Assembly (NCBI GenBank): GCA_947044405.1
Contig: CAMRHE010000169.1
Span: 4,092,501-4,156,500 of the forward strand
Length of the DNA: 64,000 nt
Source: Leptodactylus fallax
Lineage: Eukaryota; Chordata; Amphibia; Anura; Leptodactylidae
Direction of reading: 5' to 3'
The position numbers and the translations under genes are program-made. The notes beneath the pieces are model-generated. The model did not search any database and was not told the origin of the DNA. It saw only the letters and a list, made by a program, of their open reading frames with translations. Of this stretch, positions 1 through 12,289 are shown piece after piece (the first letter of the stretch is position 1; the number at the start of each line of letters is the position of its first letter).

Positions 1-150
1 GACAGCTTGGAAAGGTTTCTGACGTTACAGTTGAGCTGGGAAGACTAGAAAACTCCCATGTATTCACAGGCAATGCTGGTTCTGGTGCCTTCGAGTTGTC
101 AGTACATTTTGGATTGTCCAATAAGGTCACTTCATAAAATTCTTGAATAT
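1..150 (-). CDS. dlg1: dlg1 coding exon 3 (partial, runs off window)
   Basis: The minus strand reads as an exon starting right after an AG acceptor (CT at 151-152 on the plus strand), with phase 1 entry. It completes the GAT codon begun in exon 2, then reads [15 protein letters not shown] and, further on, VNTW and [13 protein letters not shown]. This matches the segment that follows the L27 domain in vertebrate DLG1 (SAP97), a membrane-associated scaffold at cell junctions and synapses. The variable stretch between the conserved blocks ([12 protein letters not shown]) differs from the mammalian sequence as expected for a diverged vertebrate. The exon is cut by the window start, so its 3' end and the PDZ, SH3 and guanylate-kinase exons lie outside. 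No stop or frameshift is present. Confidence 0.93.
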
Positions 151-479
151 CTAAAAATTACAGAGTATATCACAAGTAAATCATGTTAGAACATCCATAA
201 CACAATTGTACTACCTTAGGAACAACACTTATAATCCTTCATGTCAAATGTGTATCATTTAGTGCTAAATGTGACTTTACACATCACGTTGAGAAGTTAT
301 AGAAAGTTTAAGAGAAGTGTAGTTAACCCAGAATAGTATGGGATCCTCAGAAGCAGTCCCCGGCTTGTGTGTAATGAAGGGAAAAGAAGATGGGGAGGCC
401 ACTTAAAACTGTTAGATCTCATGGATTATGAAACATGGAAATGTGATTTTGGTGTTGTTTCAAAGAGGTGATTCTCCTC

Positions 480-790
480 TTTAATATGGGTTGCAGTTCT
501 ACCTGTATTATTTCCAAAGATATCATCTTTCTGGAAATAACAGAGGTAGAACTGTAAGCTTAGTGCTATATGAGAGATGAGAATCTCCTTTTATATGACA
601 CCAGAACCAAAGTTTCAAATTGTCCAAAATATAACTGTTTGAAGTCACCCACCCGCCATTATTTTATCTTCTTTACAAACAAACCCATACAGTGTGAGAA
701 GCAGGGTACAGCTCTCAATAGAGAAGCAAGTGAAATAATAAAGAAAAGCAGGATTTCACAGAAAGATGACAAAATGTGTTAATGATTCAA
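480..790. repeat. Unclassified interspersed repeat, family X, copy 1
   Basis: It shares phrases such as GATGAGAATCTCC, TATGACACC, and GAGAAGCAGGGTACAGCTC with sequence at 12290-12745, 13247-13400 and 15640-16070, and more weakly with 4490-4640. The block at 490-555 is a short inverted repeat around GGTTGCAGTTCTACCTG. It has no coding capacity. The family is inferred from comparison within the window only; I cannot assign it to a class. Confidence 0.5.
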
Positions 791-1034
791 ACATCTTGAT
801 TTTCTGACAGATCCCACCCAAAGTGTTTCTTTAGTTTTCCTCCTCTTTCCCTTCAAAAATGTATGTAGAAGGGAGGCGAAGAGGAGACTGCTGCCAGCTA
901 AATGATTTATTGCCTCACTCTATACAGTGGTAAAGCCTTATGTATAGAGTCAAAACAGCTGTCTTACCTACTCAGTGTAGCAAATCTTAGGAGCTACAGT
1001 ATGTGTGTCTTTTCCAGCAGCATTCTCCCCACCC

Positions 1035-1101
1035 TCCCCTCAAATGTAAAGCACCATGGAATTAAATGGTACTATATAAATAAATAATAATAAATAAACA
1101 T
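1035..1101 (+). mobile_element. L2 LINE 3' end fragment
   Basis: It ends in the typical L2 tail pattern CACCATGGAATTAAATGGTACTATATAAATAAATAATAATAAA. The same tail, with a longer body, is at 51645-52042. This copy is strongly 5' truncated, as is usual for non-LTR retrotransposons. It is too short to date. Confidence 0.6.
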
Positions 1102-1202
1102 CTAGATTAGAGGATACTCAGTCTAACAGAACTATTTATGACATACTACAAACATTTCTTATATTCACTTGCACTATTCATTTATAAAAAGTTGTTTAAT
1201 AG

Positions 1203-1224
1203 TTAAAGGGGTTTTCCGAGCAAA

Positions 1225-1261
<37 letters not shown>

Positions 1262-1992
1262 TTAGTGCTATTAATGGGTTAATAAGTGCACCCAAATACC
1301 TTAAGCAGTGTTTTGAGTGATTTCTGGGTTTCTCTGGGAGCTTCTGGCATCTTCTGTATTTGTTTACATGGTGTAGCTTCCTGCTGCCTTAGCTGATGCA
1401 ATGCACTCCGGTAGTTGTAGGATCTCACTATCTCCCTCTCACTCCTCCCCCCTCCCTCGCTAACACCCCCTTCCTGTCTCCATAGCTATTCCTCCAACTG
1501 CTAGCCCTTCCCAACTCACTCAGCCCACCCCCTTACCCCATTATACTTTACCTGTCTTCTTCCTGTCTTCCTTCTGTGGGGAACGGCTCCTCTTCTTTTT
1601 TGACTGCATGCACGCAGCACTGTGCTGTAGCCTTCAATACATCTCTATTGCGCAGGCTCCCAGCTTGCGCAATAGAGATGTAGTGTAGGCTTTAGCGCTA
1701 AGCCAGGACTCTGGCTTGGTTATGCATGGTGACAAGGCAGGAGGAGGAGCCATTCCCTGCAGAAGGAAGCCTAGACAGGAAGAAGATAGGCAAGTATGAT
1801 GGAGTGGATGGGGGGCGGGGGGGCAATGAGTAGTAGTGACAATCTGTTTCCAGAAATGGGGAAACGGATCGTCACCGGATAATCAGAAAACGTCTGGGAA
1901 AAATATGGGTAAATATACATTTTTGATTAATTATGTAATTTAGAAAGTAGGAGGGGGGAGGGTTTTATAGTTATCCTGGACAACCCCTTTAA
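1203..1992. mobile_element. T2-type (TTAA) foldback MITE, copy 1
   Basis: The element is flanked by TTAA at 1203-1206 and 1989-1992. Its ends are TTAAAGGGGTTTTCC and, inverted, TTAAAGGGGTTGTCC. TTAAAGGRR ends with TTAA target sites are the established signature of the T2 MITE group (Kolobok superfamily) of Xenopus. A poly-A run (1230-1256) sits just inside the left end. The middle folds back around TTGCGCAATAGAGATG near 1645-1682. It has no transposase. A related copy is at 2233-2967. Confidence 0.75.
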
Positions 1993-2232
1993 AGTTATTC
2001 TTCAAGCCCAAAGATGGCACAAGAAATAGTAATTGTGAAAAACACAAGGAAGAAAACTCAGCAGACTGGCAAAGGCGTGGGCAAGTTTATCCCCAGCTTA
2101 CTTTTAGGTTTAACATTCCTTTAGGTGATGGTTTGTCTGCAAGGCATTCTTAAGTAGCATTTGTGAAGATAAAGTAAGTGGTTCCTATTTCTCTTTCAAC
2201 TAATCCATTTCCTGTGGTTTTTACCAAGAATC

Positions 2233-2967
2233 ATAAAGGGGTTTTCCAGGCAAAAAATATATACATTTTTTTTAAATGGTCTGTTAGTGTTATGAATGGG
2301 TTAATAAGTGCACCCAAATACCTTTATCAGTGTTTTGAGTGATTTCTGGGTTTCTTTGGGAGCTCCTGGCATCCTCTGCATTTGTTTACATGTTGTAGCT
2401 TCCTGCTGTCTTAACTAATGCAATGCATCATGGTAGCTGTAGGCTGACTCACACTACTACCTCCCTCTCACTCCCTCCCCTTCCTCTCTCACACTCCCTC
2501 CCTGTCTCCCTAGCTATCCCGCCCACTACTAGCCCTTGCCCTCTGACTAACTCAGCCCACCCCTCCACCCCACCATACTTATGAGTCTTCCTCTCCAAGC
2601 TTCCCTTCTGGGACGGCTCTTCCATTTCTTTGACACTGCTGACACTCCATCTCTACTGCTCAGGCGTCGGATGCACCTCCGGCCTGTGCACGTGCCGGCA
2701 GAGTCAAAGAAAAAGAGGACCTGTCCCAGAAGGGAAGCCTGGAGAGCAAGACACGCAAGTATAATGGGCCGGGAGAGTATAGGTGACGTTCCATTTCCAG
2801 AAATGGGGAAACGGAACGTCACCAGATAATCAGAAAATGTGCCTGTGGCAGTCACATGATATGGGTACCTATACATTTTTGCTAAAGTATGTCATTTAGA
2901 AATTAGGCAGGGAGAGGATGTTTAGATTAGTGTATGAATTCCATTTTATCCCAGACAACCCCTTTAA
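2233..2967. mobile_element. T2-type (TTAA) foldback MITE, copy 2
   Basis: Same family as the element at 1203-1992: the two align along most of their length, including TTAATAAGTGCACCCAAATACC and TTTCCAGAAATGGGGAAACGGA. The right target site is TTAA (2964-2967). The left one reads ATAA (2233-2236), one substitution from TTAA. The centre (2610-2760) is an inverted repeat, which explains the open frames on both strands there. It does not encode protein. Confidence 0.75.
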
Positions 2968-3416
2968 AGTTTGCATGTTAACGGCGTAGGTAAGCCAATT
3001 CCCAACCTTCACATATACACAGACACACACGTACGTGAGAATAATATTCATGTTACCCTTGGATTACAATAGTTCCAGTATTGCTACTTTTCTTTCAATC
3101 TAATATTTAACATTTGTCTTGCATACTAGGACAGCTTAACACACAGCATTTACCTACATTTTTGGTGGTAAGCTTTACAGTCTACATACACAACATTTTT
3201 TTTTAAGCATTTTTGTCTGGTACTTTTATTAAAAAGCAGCATTGTCTCATCTAAGTTTGGATTAAAAAAAAAATATTTAAAAAATCATTAAAGTAATGCT
3301 ACATTCACATCTGTGCTGAAGGCTTCGTTGGAAGCTCAATCGCAGAGTCTGCCGAAAATTCCCCCGATAGACCCAGACAATGGAGAGACAGTGCTAGTGT
3401 GAATCTAATGTTAGTA

Positions 3417-4341
<925 letters not shown>

Positions 4342-4639
4342 ACTCTATCCCACATACTGTGGACAGAGCATTATGATGGCAAAAAAAAAAATAAAAATTG
4401 GGTCCAGAATAAAAACCTTTAACTCCAATGCAGTCGAAGATGCGGTAAATACAGATATTTATATCATATGTATTGTGCAGCTTCATATAAATTTCCTAAT
4501 CCTGACTGAGTTTTCAACCAGTGATATCTCTGGAAACAATATAGATAGCACTGAAAGCTTGTCATTCGAAAGATGAGAATCCCCTCTTTCATATGACACC
4601 AAAAGCAAGTTTGTACAGTTTGAAGTGACCCTCTCCCAT

Positions 4640-5058
4640 TCTAATTTTCTCTACATTTTACATAGCCTGTAATCCAAGCCAGAACGCCACATATAATTTT
4701 TATTTTTAGTGGGAAAGCAAAGTGACCAAAATACGTTAATTTCAGATTGCACCATGCAATGTACAATTTAACACATTCTGGTCACTTTGCTTTCCCCCTA
4801 AAAATAAAAAGTGATCAAAAGAAGTCATACATACCAAACACTGGTACCAATAGAAAGTACAACTTGTCCCTCAAATAAAGAGCCCTGACATATCTCTGTC
4901 AATACAGTAAAAAAAAAGTTATAGGCGCCAGAATACGGTGACCCCAGGAAAATCGTTCATTTTCCAAAAATTACATTTTATTTGTAAAAGTGGTAAAAAT
5001 TAATAAAAACCAATATAAATATGGTATCTCTGTAATCGGAATGACCCGCTGGACAAAG
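4640..5058. repeat. Left half of an old frog repeat split by two L1 insertions
   Basis: This segment has the wording of a widespread frog repeat (TAATAAAAACCAATATAAATATGGTATC, TGTAATCGGAATGACCCGC). It continues directly at 11514 (AATGCAGAGTGAATGCCGTTAAAAC). A clear inverted repeat sits at 4698-4729 and 4779-4810 (arms around GGAAAGCAAAGTGACCA). Related sequence occurs at 26760-27000, 37380-37570 and 46490-46570. The family is recognised from general knowledge of frog genomes; I cannot give a class. Confidence 0.5.
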
Positions 5059-5076
5059 CTGCCATGTAATTTTTTT

Positions 5077-5701
5077 GTTTTTTTTTAATTAACTTTTTAT
5101 TAAATTTTCAGATATCACCAGTGAATATAGACAGTAACAGACAATGTGCATGGCACAACAATCAATGAGTGAGCAATCGGATAAGCTGGCGTATTACATA
5201 CAACGATTGACTAATAACACAATGATGAATGGAACGTTAGCAATGAAAAAGATACAAAAAATCCTTAGGGTGAAAGGCCAAGGGTCTCAGTAGGTTATTT
5301 TGTTAAACAGGGGGTTCCCACATATGCGTCCTGGTAGTGTCTTTAGAGAACTCATACCAAGGCGCCCAAATATCGCAAAACTTCTGATAGGTACGAAGTT
5401 GTAAGTGGGAAAGTTCCTCCATCCGTGCAACTTGAGATACTTTCCGCAGAAAGTGGGATACTGGAGGGGGGGGGGAAATCGGATGCCCAGTACAGAGGGA
5501 TCATAGATTTGGCGATAACTACCAATTGAAGCCAAAGACGTTTGTGGGACCTAGGCGGAGAAGTGGGCCATAGATTCAAGAAAATTCCTACAGGGGGTCA
5601 GGGGCTCGGTGAATCCACAAAACTGGTTCAGTATCTGATGAACTAGTGACCAGTAAGGGGATATTTTTTCGCATTCCCACCAAATATGCAGGTAGGAACA
5701 T
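5077..5701 (-). mobile_element. L1-like LINE, 5'-truncated 3' fragment
   Basis: On the minus strand this is the last part of an L1-type ORF2 plus the 3' end. The peptide HIWWECEKISPYW near 5640-5680 is the typical ORF2 C-terminal cysteine/HIWW region, and the tail ends in a poly-A (poly-T at 5071-5088 on the plus strand). Target duplications flank it: CTGCCATGTAATTTTT at 5060-5075 and again at 5703-5718. It has several frame breaks. It is probably the earlier of the two L1 insertions at this site (see findings). Confidence 0.75.
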
Positions 5702-6108
5702 GCTGCCATGTAATTTTTTTTTGGTTTCAATAATTTTTATTCAAAATTTTCAGAGAATACATACAGTGCAGTATACATTTGACATACAATAGAGTATATT
5801 TCTTATCAAGTCACATTCTGTAAACTGTATACCACTGAAACAAATAAGAAAAATTACATAGAGTAAACAGTAACACTAACATTTGGCACATTCATAGGGT
5901 TATCATGAATTATTTAGGTGAAATTTCTCTGTATGGGATCCATTCTTTATTCACGGGTTTTATGCTTATGCACATGGTATTCGACACATACCTGCCGCAC
6001 CTTGCACTCCTTCTCTACTCTGTTTTTTAACTGGGTTAGCGTGTTTGGTATCCATCCCCACACCCGCTGCTCCCCCGCGATTGACCTTTCTGTAACAACT
6101 TAGGCTCC

Positions 6109-9100
6109 CTACATAGCAAATCGAGAGTGGGTCCACGCATCCCACGTTTTGTCAAAGCTATAAAAAGAGTTATTTCCTATTGCGATCACCCTTTCATAGG
6201 AGTATGTGTTGTTTATGGCTGAGACCAGGGCCGACAGTGTTGGAGGAGCCATCGTCCGCCATCTTTGCACCAACATTAATTTGGCTATGGTCAAGATTTT
6301 ACAGATGAGTTGTTTATATCTGTTCAACTCACCGGGGATCCCAAACAACAGGATAGCCATAGGTACGGCATAAGGGAGCCGCAGGCCAAACAGCTCCGAG
6401 AGCAGCTCAAAGACCTGAACCCAGTAGTTACGAATCTTGGGGCAGTTTCCCAGAATGTGGAGAAGTGTCCCTCTACTTCCACATCCTCTCCAACAATTTC
6501 CAGACACAGAGGGATATGCTAATTGTAATGTAGACGGGGTCCTATACCATCTTAAGATGATTTTCATGGCCGTCTCTATGTGGGTGCTGCATTTCAAAGA
6601 CAAATGGATCAATCTAATTGTTTGCTGCCATTCGTCTGGGGTAATGGCTATCCCTAAGTCTCTCTCCCAACAGCGAAATGGGGTAGATCTAGTGAAAGTC
6701 GATATTTCATCCATTTTTTCATATAAGAATCGCAGTCCCCTCATATTAGTCGACAGCCAGGTAAAAAGTGAATTATTATGGGGTAATATCGTCGCAGGGT
6801 GTTTAGACACAAAGTGCCAGATTTGAAAATATTTCAGGAAATCGCCAGTAGGAATCCCGTATTGTCGTCTTAGTTCTTCAAACGGTATAGGTTGCCTAGA
6901 TTCAGAATATAATTGAGAAATCTGCGTGATCCCCCTCGCTTCCCAATCCGAGACCTCCAAGTCACTAATCACCCAGGCCATCAATGATAAGGGCATTTCT
7001 GTAATATGAAAATACTTTGTAGGGTTTGCTTTCCCATGAAGTAGCTTCCATGCCGATAACGAGGCACACATGACTGGAGAGAAGGATCCAGGAGCCGAGA
7101 TGTCCCAAAAAGGCAACCATAGCGCATTCTCCAATTTTAGGGGGGGATATAAACGCCTGCTCTATATGTAGCCATGGAACCGAAGTATCCATTGATTTCC
7201 ACCTTGCGCATTGAGTGACCAGCGATGCTATATAATAGTTCCTCACTACTGGTACCCCCAGTCCTCCTGCCTCCCGCTGTTTGAATAGAAAGCTTTTATT
7301 AATTCTAGGTCTGTTACCATTACATATATATTTCGAGATCACCCTTTGAGCTGTTTCAAAGAAGGAAACAGGGATGAACATTGGGAGCATGTGGAACAGG
7401 TATAAGAGTCTAGGCAATAGCAACATTTTAAAAGCGGCTACCCGCCCTATCCATGAGACATGTTTTAGACATTCTCTTAGTTTCTTCTTGCACTGTTTTT
7501 AACATTGGGGCATAGTTACTTTTATAGAGGGACCTTGGGGACCTTTTATAGAGGCAGTGCCTGTGATTTGGCCATGTTTAATTTATAATACGATAATCGC
7601 CCAAAATTGCTAATAGTATCCATAAGGCGAGGAAGGGATGTTTGCGGTTTAGACAGAGTGAGAATAATATCATCCGCGTAGAGTGATATAAGGTGAGTTT
7701 TGTCTCTTATGTCAATACCTCCCACTCCCGGGTCTAATCTAAGTACTTGAGCTAATGGTTCAATGGAAAGAATAAATATCAGGGGCGACAGGGGGCATCC
7801 CTGTCTGGTCCTGTTTTTTTATTAGGAAAGGGTCTGAAACTACTCCGTTGGTGAACACTCTCGCAGAAGGTGCAGAATATAACGCCCCAATCGCTCTTAT
7901 AATAGCTCCAGAGAACCCCATATTTCTAAGCACCAAGAAGGCATACGACCAGCAAATGCGATCGAACGCCTTCTCTGCGTCCAATGCGAGGATCACCGCT
8001 TCTTCCTTCTTAGAGTCAATGTGGTGTATGAGGTTTAAAATGCGTCTAGTGTTATCGTATGACTGTCTCCCTTTAACGAACCCCACCTGATCATACTTTA
8101 TTAAATTTGGAAGACAGACTGCCAATCTGTTCGCTATTAATTTGGCATAAATTTTTAGATCTGAGTTCAATAGCGATATGGGTCAGAAATTTTGGGGGTT
8201 GGTGGCGGGTTTGCCCGGCTTCGGCAGTGTAACTATCAGGGCTTCCTGATTTTCTTTTGGGATAGTGCCACAATCAACCACATCCGTCAAAAATGCTAGC
8301 AGCGGTTTCATCAGGACTGGGAAGAAACATTTGTAACAGTCATTAGTAAGGCCGTCAGGGCCTGGAGACTTACGAGATGGCAGTGACTTAACTATGGCCG
8401 ACAACTCCGCCGAGGTGATAGGTGCATTCAATGATTTCAGCTGTGATTCATTGAGTGTTGGTAGCTGAGCAGCTCTAAGGAATTGCTCAATGTTATTGTT
8501 TGTGGGAGGGACCACAGAGGAGTCATCCGCCAAATTATATAGGCTTTCGTAAAAAGTTCTAAAGGCGCTAGAGATGCCTTTTGGGTCATAAATTTTGTAG
8601 GTACCGTCCTGACTGAGAATAAATGGGATTCTAGATTTTGCATGTTTTAGTTTCAACTTAGCTGCCAGGAGTTTGCCTGCCTTGTTAGATTGAGAAAAGT
8701 ACATAGCTCTAACCCTCTTCAGGTTTTTCTCATATTTGTACAATAAGCAAGTAGTCAACTGATGATGTAATGCCATTAATTTTGCTGCATTTGAGGAAGA
8801 AGGAGATTGTTTATTGTTAGTGTCAATAGTTCTTATCTGATGAAGCAATCGATCTATTTCTGCCATTCTATTTTTCTTTTCGATATGCCCCAATCGGATA
8901 AACGTTCCTCTTATAAAAGCTTTATGAGAGTTCCACAGTATGTCCGGGCCAGAGGCAGAGGGGGCATTAATTTGAAAGAATTCCTTCAAATCATTCTCTA
9001 ATGTTGCTTTTAATTTTGGCTGTGACATTAGATATTCATTACACCTCCATACATACGTTCTTGCGCATTCGTATTTTTCCGCTATTGACATGGTTATCGC

Positions 9101-9784
9101 TGCATGGTCCGACCACGTTATTTGTGAAATCTCAGATTTCTTAACAAGGGGAATGCTAGACTGCTCTATTAGGAATAGGTCGATTCGTGAGTAGCTATTA
9201 TGCACAGTAGAATAATACGTATAATCTTTTTCGGTAATATGGAGAATACGCCAGACATCAAATAATTCGTGTCTCCATATAGCTTGCGAGAAAGAGGGGT
9301 GACGTGTCATCCTGCCAGAAGTGGTATCCACTAGCGGGTCTGGAGCCATATTAAAGTCTCCCATTAATATCAGACATCCCTGCTTCCTCTTTTCTACCAC
9401 CCTTATAAGTCTCCCCAGGAATGCCACTTGTTTCTTATTTGGGGCATAAACCGATACTAATGTGTAATTGACATTGTTAAGGGTGCATACTATTATTATA
9501 AACCACCCCCCCGGGTCCGCATATTGCGACAATAATTGGAACGCTACTGAGTCTCTAATCCCAATCAATGTACCTCTACGCTTTGAGGAATAATGAGCAT
9601 GAAACACATGTGGATACGCTGGGTGTTGAACGCGATTAGCGTCTGCCTTTAAAAGGTGTGTCTCTTGTATTGCAAGAACATCACAGCTTTGAGCTCGGGC
9701 CTCACGCCATAAATTGGCTCTTTTCTGAGGGGAGCTCAAACACCTAACATTCATGGACACAATTTTAAGTACCATAATGTACAT
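6109..9784 (-). pseudogene. L1 ORF2 (endonuclease / reverse transcriptase), disrupted
   Basis: The first 533 residues (9784-8183) are open and hold the apurinic-type endonuclease: N12, E41 (IQETH), D143 and N145 (GDFNMAPDP), D202 and the SDH motif at 225-227. The reverse transcriptase begins near residue 470 (SPGPDGL) and has the catalytic YADD at about 7666-7677. Breaks: a CGA-to-TGA change at 8183-8185 just before PISLLNSD (same frame continues to 7811), a frameshift at the A run near 7811, a damaged stretch at 7430-7560, and a frameshift at the G7 run near 7140. The last 341 residues (7134-6109) are open and include the C-terminal cysteine-rich region (CWRGCGSRGTLLHILGNCP). The protein would nick DNA and copy its own RNA into the target; this copy cannot do so. 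Confidence 0.88.
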
Positions 9785-10071
9785 TTATAAACGCTATACA
9801 AGTCTTACCACAACCACCTCTACCAGGGAGTGTCAATGTTCGTATGCAGTGAAGATGTCTCCACCCTTTGTATTCACTTCGCCCAATGTGCCAGAACCAA
9901 CGAAAAAGCAAACCATGCAAGTTACAGAACCTATGGATAAACCATCTGAGCAAAATCAAGAAAGAAACAAAAACAAAAGGGAACATAGTACAGCGGACCA
10001 GCAGCTGTCGTAATCCTGGGGGGATAAGTTCACCAACAGTGGACATACGGAATCCAAAAATAGGTGAGTCT

Positions 10072-11295
10072 CTAGCTTTGTAGCCCTTTAGGTGGACATT
10101 TTTGGGACCTCGCTTGGCGCCAACCATCAGACACGGGACCAGGGGTTTGTTTAGGTGGTGGATCGACAGTCGAAATGTTCCATGTGGCTAGCAAGCTTTT
10201 TCCTTCCTCCGGAGTTTTAATGATGTGTACTAAATTGTCCCTAGAGATGATCACGCGGACTGGGAATCCCCATTTATACAAGATATGGTGTTGGCGTAGA
10301 GCTGTGGTGATAGGGATAAATTGTCTCCTTGATTGTAGCGTCGAGGCTGATAGGTCCGAGTAAATGGCTATTTTATGGTATGGTTCAGGTAAGCGACCCG
10401 CCTTCCTGGAAGTCGACAGAACCAGCTCTTTAGTGCGATAGAAATGAATCTTTGCAAGAACGTCTCTAGGTATAGCTTCATCTAAATGGGATGGTCTAGG
10501 AACTCTATGAGCTCTATCAATAGTTAAATCCAGTTCCGTGAGGTTCGGTAATAACGCTCGTATCAGATCCTGAAGGAATGCAGTTAAATTACTCGTAGAT
10601 ACTGACTCTGGAATCCCTCTAAACTTTAGATTATTTCTTCTAGAACGGTCCTCTAAGTCGGCTATTTTGGCTTTCAGAAAAGACACATCCCTCTCTACCT
10701 CATAGTGAACATCTATAAGCGCATTGTGTGAAGTCGCAAATTCTGCCATTTTAGATTCCACATGAACCGTACGGCTTTTCAGCTCTTTAATATCTCTATC
10801 TAGCGGTTTCACCATGAGAGACATGTCTGTCGTTAGTGATTTACAGAAGGCCATAAGCATATTTTTCATGGAGGCCTCAGTAAGTAAATTCTCTGTTGTA
10901 GGGATATCTGCAAAAAAATCTGTAGATAGAGAAGTAGGCTGTATCTTACTGCTCACCTCCTCCTCCTGAGATTCGATTTCCTGGAGCCTGGGCCTTTGCT
11001 TGACCGGACTAGCGGTGGGTGAGTAACTCGTCTCCAGGCTCGCATCAGCCACAGGCCCCGGAGCGTTTTTTTGCGGAGGCCCGTGGTTTATGTAGGCCCC
11101 GGCCCGTCGGGGAGAAGGTCCAGGCAACCCCTGGTCCACACCGTCCAGCAGCTGTGGAAGAGAAGGGGCCGACAGCGCTCTCCTCTGAGCGGAGAGCGTG
11201 AGTGTCTCCTCTGGAGGATTTTTAGAGGGATTCGAGGCTCTAGAAGCCACGTCCAAGCGCGGGCCTTCGCCATTTTGTTCTTCTCCTCCCCCCAT
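10072..11295 (-). CDS. L1 ORF1 RNA-binding protein, intact frame
   Basis: 407 residues from the ATG at 11295. The layout is that of L1 ORF1p: a long variable, proline-rich N-terminus (1-120), a predicted coiled coil (about 160-218, ending FLKAKIADLEDRSRR), an RRM-like domain starting RRNNLKFRGIPE at about 219, and a C-terminal domain (RAHRVPRP, LAKIHFYRTKE, ILYKWGFPVRV). In this family the protein trimerises, coats the element's RNA and acts as a nucleic-acid chaperone. No stop interrupts the frame, in contrast to the damaged ORF2 downstream. A spacer of about 290 nt separates the two. Identity to L1 rather than another LINE clade is by domain layout only. Confidence 0.88.
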   Translation of the reverse strand: MGGGEEQNGEGPRLDVASRASNPSKNPPEETLTLSAQRRALSAPSLPQLLDGVDQGLPGPSPRRAGAYINHGPPQKNAPGPVADASLETSYSPTASPVKQRPRLQEIESQEEEVSSKIQPTSLSTDFFADIPTTENLLTEASMKNMLMAFCKSLTTDMSLMVKPLDRDIKELKSRTVHVESKMAEFATSHNALIDVHYEVERDVSFLKAKIADLEDRSRRNNLKFRGIPESVSTSNLTAFLQDLIRALLPNLTELDLTIDRAHRVPRPSHLDEAIPRDVLAKIHFYRTKELVLSTSRKAGRLPEPYHKIAIYSDLSASTLQSRRQFIPITTALRQHHILYKWGFPVRVIISRDNLVHIIKTPEEGKSLLATWNISTVDPPPKQTPGPVSDGWRQARSQKCPPKGLQS

Positions 11296-11513
11296 GGGGG
11301 AGGTAGAAGTCAGAAATCTTCAGTGGTTTCACCGCCGATTTCCGTTTTCGTGGCATCCTTGAAGGTAGGATACCTTTATGTTTCTGTATTAGCTGCGGTT
11401 AGCCCAAAAGCACGTCGCTAAACTGTCGCTTGTAGAGACTCAGGCCGAGAGCTCTGCAACTATACGGCCATTCCGCTCCACGTCCAGTCTCCGCCCCCTG
11501 CCATGTAATTTTT

Positions 11514-11690
11514 AATGCAGAGTGAATGCCGTTAAAACAAAATGCAAAAAAATTATATAGCTATGTTGACAGAAAAAAAAAAAAAAAAATAAAAAAAAAA
11601 AAAAAGTTATGAATTATGGAAGACAGGGTGGGTAAATATGAAAAAGTCACCAAGCATTAACATACAAACTACCCTGTGTCCTTAAGGGGT
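11514..11690. repeat. Right half of the frog repeat split by the L1 insertions
   Basis: It continues the sequence broken at 5058. Removing 5076-11513 rejoins GCTGCCATGTAATTTTT directly to AATGCAGAGTGAATGCCG. It contains a long A-rich run at 11571-11606 and ends near CCTTAAGGGGTTAA, a common border of this repeat. From 11690 to 12290 I see no further feature except a T run at 12043-12061. Confidence 0.5.
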
Positions 11691-12289
11691 TAAAAGAGAT
11701 TTTTCATAAACAAACCTTATTTATCTAGAGGATAGACAGTGTCTCATTAGTGAGGATCAGACTGATTCTGAGTGAGTTTCCTTTTGTAAATGAAGTGCAT
11801 GCTCAGCCACAACTCCTTTCTCCATTTAGTCATCTCCAGTAGTCCCACAAAAGCAAATGGAGCAAAGGCCAAGTAAAACACTGCTACAGCCACAAAGGGC
11901 ACAGGGACAATGTTTTCATGATCAGTGGGGGTTAGAAACTTATCTCCTATTTTCTGGATCCACAAAATTCACAGCATGTTATTTATGTGCACAAATATTG
12001 CACAGAAAAGCAGTCTCATTTGATGACAAAGGGACAAATACATTTTTTTTTTTTTTTTTTTAACAATGTTGATTTCTGTCAATTGAAAAATTCACATCAG
12101 CTTTGCCACAGGCCACCACAGGGGAAAATAAAGGTCCATTCCAGCAACTATGCTTAGTTTGAGAAAGAGTTTATGTGAGCCACATTTCCTGGATCCACTG
12201 CGGCTCACCATGAACTCCTCAATTACCCCAAGGTCTACTGTCCAGTACTTAAAGCATAAACAAACTTTTGAACAACTTTGGATTTTCTA

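Larger units (their letters stand above)
5721..11497 (-). mobile_element. Full-length L1-like LINE
   Basis: It is about 5.8 kb on the minus strand: a GC-rich leader beginning GGGGGCGGAGACTGGACG at 11497, ORF1 (11295-10072), a spacer, ORF2 (9784-6109, disrupted), a 3' UTR and a short poly-A (poly-T near 5713-5722). Flanking duplications CTGCCATGTAATTTTT stand at 5703-5718 and 11498-11513. In the element's sense the duplication starts AAAAATTACATGG after TT, the standard L1 endonuclease site TT/AAAA. The full length and intact ORF1 suggest a fairly young insertion. It lies in the sense orientation in dlg1 intron 2. Confidence 0.9.

Noticed and set aside
9765..10127. 120-codon frame between L1 ORF1 and ORF2
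   Set aside because: It overlaps the ORF1 end and the spacer in another frame and has no L1 protein features.
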